Of a stretch of DNA of 6,671 nt, positions 5,506 through 6,671 are shown one piece after another. Numbering within the stretch: position 1 is the first letter of the stretch; each line of letters begins with the position of its first letter. The translations under genes were made by a program, and so were the position numbers. The notes beneath the pieces were generated by a model. It did no database searches, was not told the origin of the DNA, and saw only the letters and a list, made by a program, of their open reading frames with translations. Location: contig JAIORR010000296.1 of the NCBI GenBank assembly GCA_021108055.1, forward strand, positions 1-6,671. The letters are read 5' to 3'. Source of the DNA: Candidatus Cloacimonadota bacterium. GTDB lineage: Bacteria > Cloacimonadota > Cloacimonadia > Cloacimonadales > TCS61.

Positions 5506-6561
5506 TTAAAAATAGTTCAATATAAGACTGTCGTTATCAGCGTTATAATCAACAACTAACCTAAACATTAGATTGTAATTAATCTTATCGAAATATGGTA
5601 TTTTATAATTCTTTAATGATTTCTTGATTTTTGACCTTATTTTAAATGATAATGCTCTATCAGTTATTTTATAGTCACTGTAATATTCCTCCGGTCCTAA
5701 TATTACTTTTTTTATTCTACCTTCTTTATTGAATACCATATAGAATTCCTCATATAAACCTTCTGCGAATATCTTTCTGTTAATGTTATTTTGAATTTCT
5801 ATAAATAAACTGTCTCTGATGATTTTCCTTTCCTTGTAATTAATACATTTATATCTATCAGTTTTTTTTACAATAAATTCAGTCACAAATTTATCAGTTA
5901 TAGGAAATAACCCCCCTTTTTTAATCTTGTAAACTTCTTGATAATAATAAGGATTGAAGCCTTTTATAGGGTAATAAATATCTAACTTGTTTAAACTGTC
6001 ATCTTTTACAATGTATGAAAATTGTTTCTTGCAATCTGTGAGTATTTCACATATTGAGATAGTATCATTTTTGTTTAGTTTTAACGTAATTAAACCAGTA
6101 GTATCTGAATAATAGGATTTATTATTAATTCTAAATTGAGTAAATTCTTTTAATGTGTCTTTTTGAAATTTTTTTCGTTCTAATAGACCATATTTTTTTG
6201 TATCATATATGTCATCATTTATTTTTGTCAGAATTGCAGGTAATGAATAAAATTGAACAACAGTCAAACCTTTTTTTTGAGATGTTTGTTGTCTAACAAA
6301 TCCAGTTTGCTTTTTATATTCGTATGGCAAAATTGGGTCAAGAACTAATATATTAAAGTCTCTCTTGTAAATTCCTTTGATTGTGTCAATTCCCATTAAA
6401 TCACCCCATGAAATATTTTCAAACCTATTGTTCTCTTTCAGGTTTATTATTTGACAACCCATTCCCATACAACATGCTGTATGTTCATATGTTCCAATTA
6501 ACTTTTTAGAACAAGAACTAACGGAAAAAAGCAATAATATAATTGTGAAGTATTTATTCAT
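5506..6561 (-). CDS. Predicted lipoprotein with carboxypeptidase-regulatory-like domain
   Basis: Unrecognised 351-residue envelope lipoprotein, the likely cargo of a cassette. Residues 1-16 are the signal and SVSSC gives Cys17 as the lipidation site. Residues 20-78 resemble a small beta domain common in Bacteroidota lipoproteins (LIGTYEH start, CQIINLKENNRFEN, KGIYKRDFNILVLDP) and include the unusual cluster CCMGMGC at 30-36. Residues about 140-200 look like a carboxypeptidase-D regulatory-like (transthyretin-fold) domain: FRINNKSYYSDTTGLITLKL with later strands. Residues about 250-351 (YMVFNKEGRIKKVIL, then a basic helix and YNLMFRLVVDYN) recall the C-terminal domain of TonB-like proteins; this is a fold guess. 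No catalytic motif is seen. The ATG at 6561 begins directly with the signal sequence. Exact 10-bp inverted repeats lie just outside both ends of the gene. Confidence 0.75.
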   Translation of the reverse strand: MNKYFTIILLLFSVSSCSKKLIGTYEHTACCMGMGCQIINLKENNRFENISWGDLMGIDTIKGIYKRDFNILVLDPILPYEYKKQTGFVRQQTSQKKGLTVVQFYSLPAILTKINDDIYDTKKYGLLERKKFQKDTLKEFTQFRINNKSYYSDTTGLITLKLNKNDTISICEILTDCKKQFSYIVKDDSLNKLDIYYPIKGFNPYYYQEVYKIKKGGLFPITDKFVTEFIVKKTDRYKCINYKERKIIRDSLFIEIQNNINRKIFAEGLYEEFYMVFNKEGRIKKVILGPEEYYSDYKITDRALSFKIRSKIKKSLKNYKIPYFDKINYNLMFRLVVDYNADNDSLILNYF

Positions 6562-6569
6562 TTATTATT

Positions 6570-6579
6570 ACCGATAACA
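6570..6579 (-). repeat. 10-bp inverted repeat partner of 5481-5490 (putative R' box)
   Basis: ACCGATAACA here is the exact reverse complement of TGTTATCGGT at 5481-5490. The pair brackets the 351-residue gene tightly: this copy is 8 bp before the start codon and the other is 15 bp after the stop codon. It is read here as the cassette start (G/TTATCGG on the minus strand). Confidence 0.6.
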
Positions 6580-6585
6580 TATAAG

Positions 6586-6616
6586 CATTCTATCGACAGT
6601 TGCGACATGCAGAATG
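6586..6616 (-). promoter_or_regulatory. Possible leader hairpin of the 351-residue gene
   Basis: CATTCT (6586-6591) pairs with AGAATG (6611-6616). Inside, TCG (6593-6595) can pair with CGA (6603-6605) across a 7-nt loop, with unequal side bulges. It would sit in the 5' leader if transcription starts near 6618. It might instead be the end half of an upstream attC-like site, since TCGCAACTGTCGATA loosely recalls GCGCAAATGTTATA. Confidence 0.3.
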
Positions 6617-6624
6617 AGAGTACT

Positions 6625-6632
6625 CAAAATTA
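6625..6632 (-). promoter_or_regulatory. Candidate -7 element for the 351-residue gene
   Basis: The minus strand reads TAATTTTG, matching TAnnTTTG and identical to the element before the beta-helix gene. Transcription would start near 6618, leaving a leader of roughly 57 nt. The only clear TTTG upstream is about 30 nt away, longer than the usual 19-21, so the -33 element is not convincing. If correct, the promoter lies outside the proposed cassette. Confidence 0.3.
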
Positions 6633-6671
6633 ACAAAAAATACTGTAAAAAAGATATACTTCCAAATAATT

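Larger units (their letters stand above)
5287..6577 (-). mobile_element. Candidate integron-type gene cassette without integrase
   Basis: The proposed unit is the 351-residue gene plus the attC-like palindrome. It is read on the minus strand from TTATCGG (6577) to the G at 5287, with cleavage assumed between G and TT. If this unit circularised, the joint would read ATG/TTATCGGT. That is complementary to the inner box ACCGATAACA at 5490-5481 over 10 of 10 bases, as expected of R' and R'' in a cassette's own attC. One small gene with no downstream partner and a short leader also fits a cassette. No integrase or attI is in the window. The extent is inferred. Confidence 0.4.

Overview
The window looks like chromosomal DNA from a member of the Bacteroidota (Bacteroidetes). 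It is AT-rich, has no clear Shine-Dalgarno sequences, and carries several N-terminal lipoprotein or export signals. Two copies of a TAATTTTG octamer fit the TAnnTTTG -7 element of this phylum. The exact genus cannot be read from the sequence.

Layout. Positions 1-185 hold a cluster of GC-cored hairpins that looks like a REP-type intergenic repeat. An exported alpha/beta hydrolase follows on + (217-1623). It is convergent with a beta-helix lipoprotein on - (1774-3114), and a stem-loop with a T-run lies between them. The 338-bp gap 3115-3452, between divergent genes, holds a candidate promoter for the lipoprotein, a palindromic array of 7-mers spaced exactly 10 bp apart (3251-3337) and a 12-bp palindrome. 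Then comes prmA, the ribosomal protein L11 methyltransferase (3453-4301, +), the only evident housekeeping gene. Two - strand lipoproteins of unknown function follow (4505-5245 and 5506-6561), with a 260-bp gap between them.

Most interesting part. The gap between the last two genes folds into a roughly 205-bp imperfect palindrome ending in AAC and GTT. Its outer box (minus strand ACCGATAACA) is an exact 10-bp reverse complement of the sequence just upstream of the 351-residue gene. An integron gene cassette shows this relation: the R'' box of its attC site complements the R' box that re-forms when the cassette circularises. The 351-residue gene plus palindrome (about 5287-6577) is therefore a candidate cassette without a visible integrase, although the site is longer than usual for attC and only loosely fits its consensus. 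The 246-residue gene next to it is bracketed by inverted copies of a related 19-bp motif (4316-4334 and 5282-5300).

The genes do not form an obvious pathway. Four of the five products carry export signals (three are predicted lipoproteins), and prmA sits among what look like accessory genes. All statements come from reading the sequence; no database search was made.
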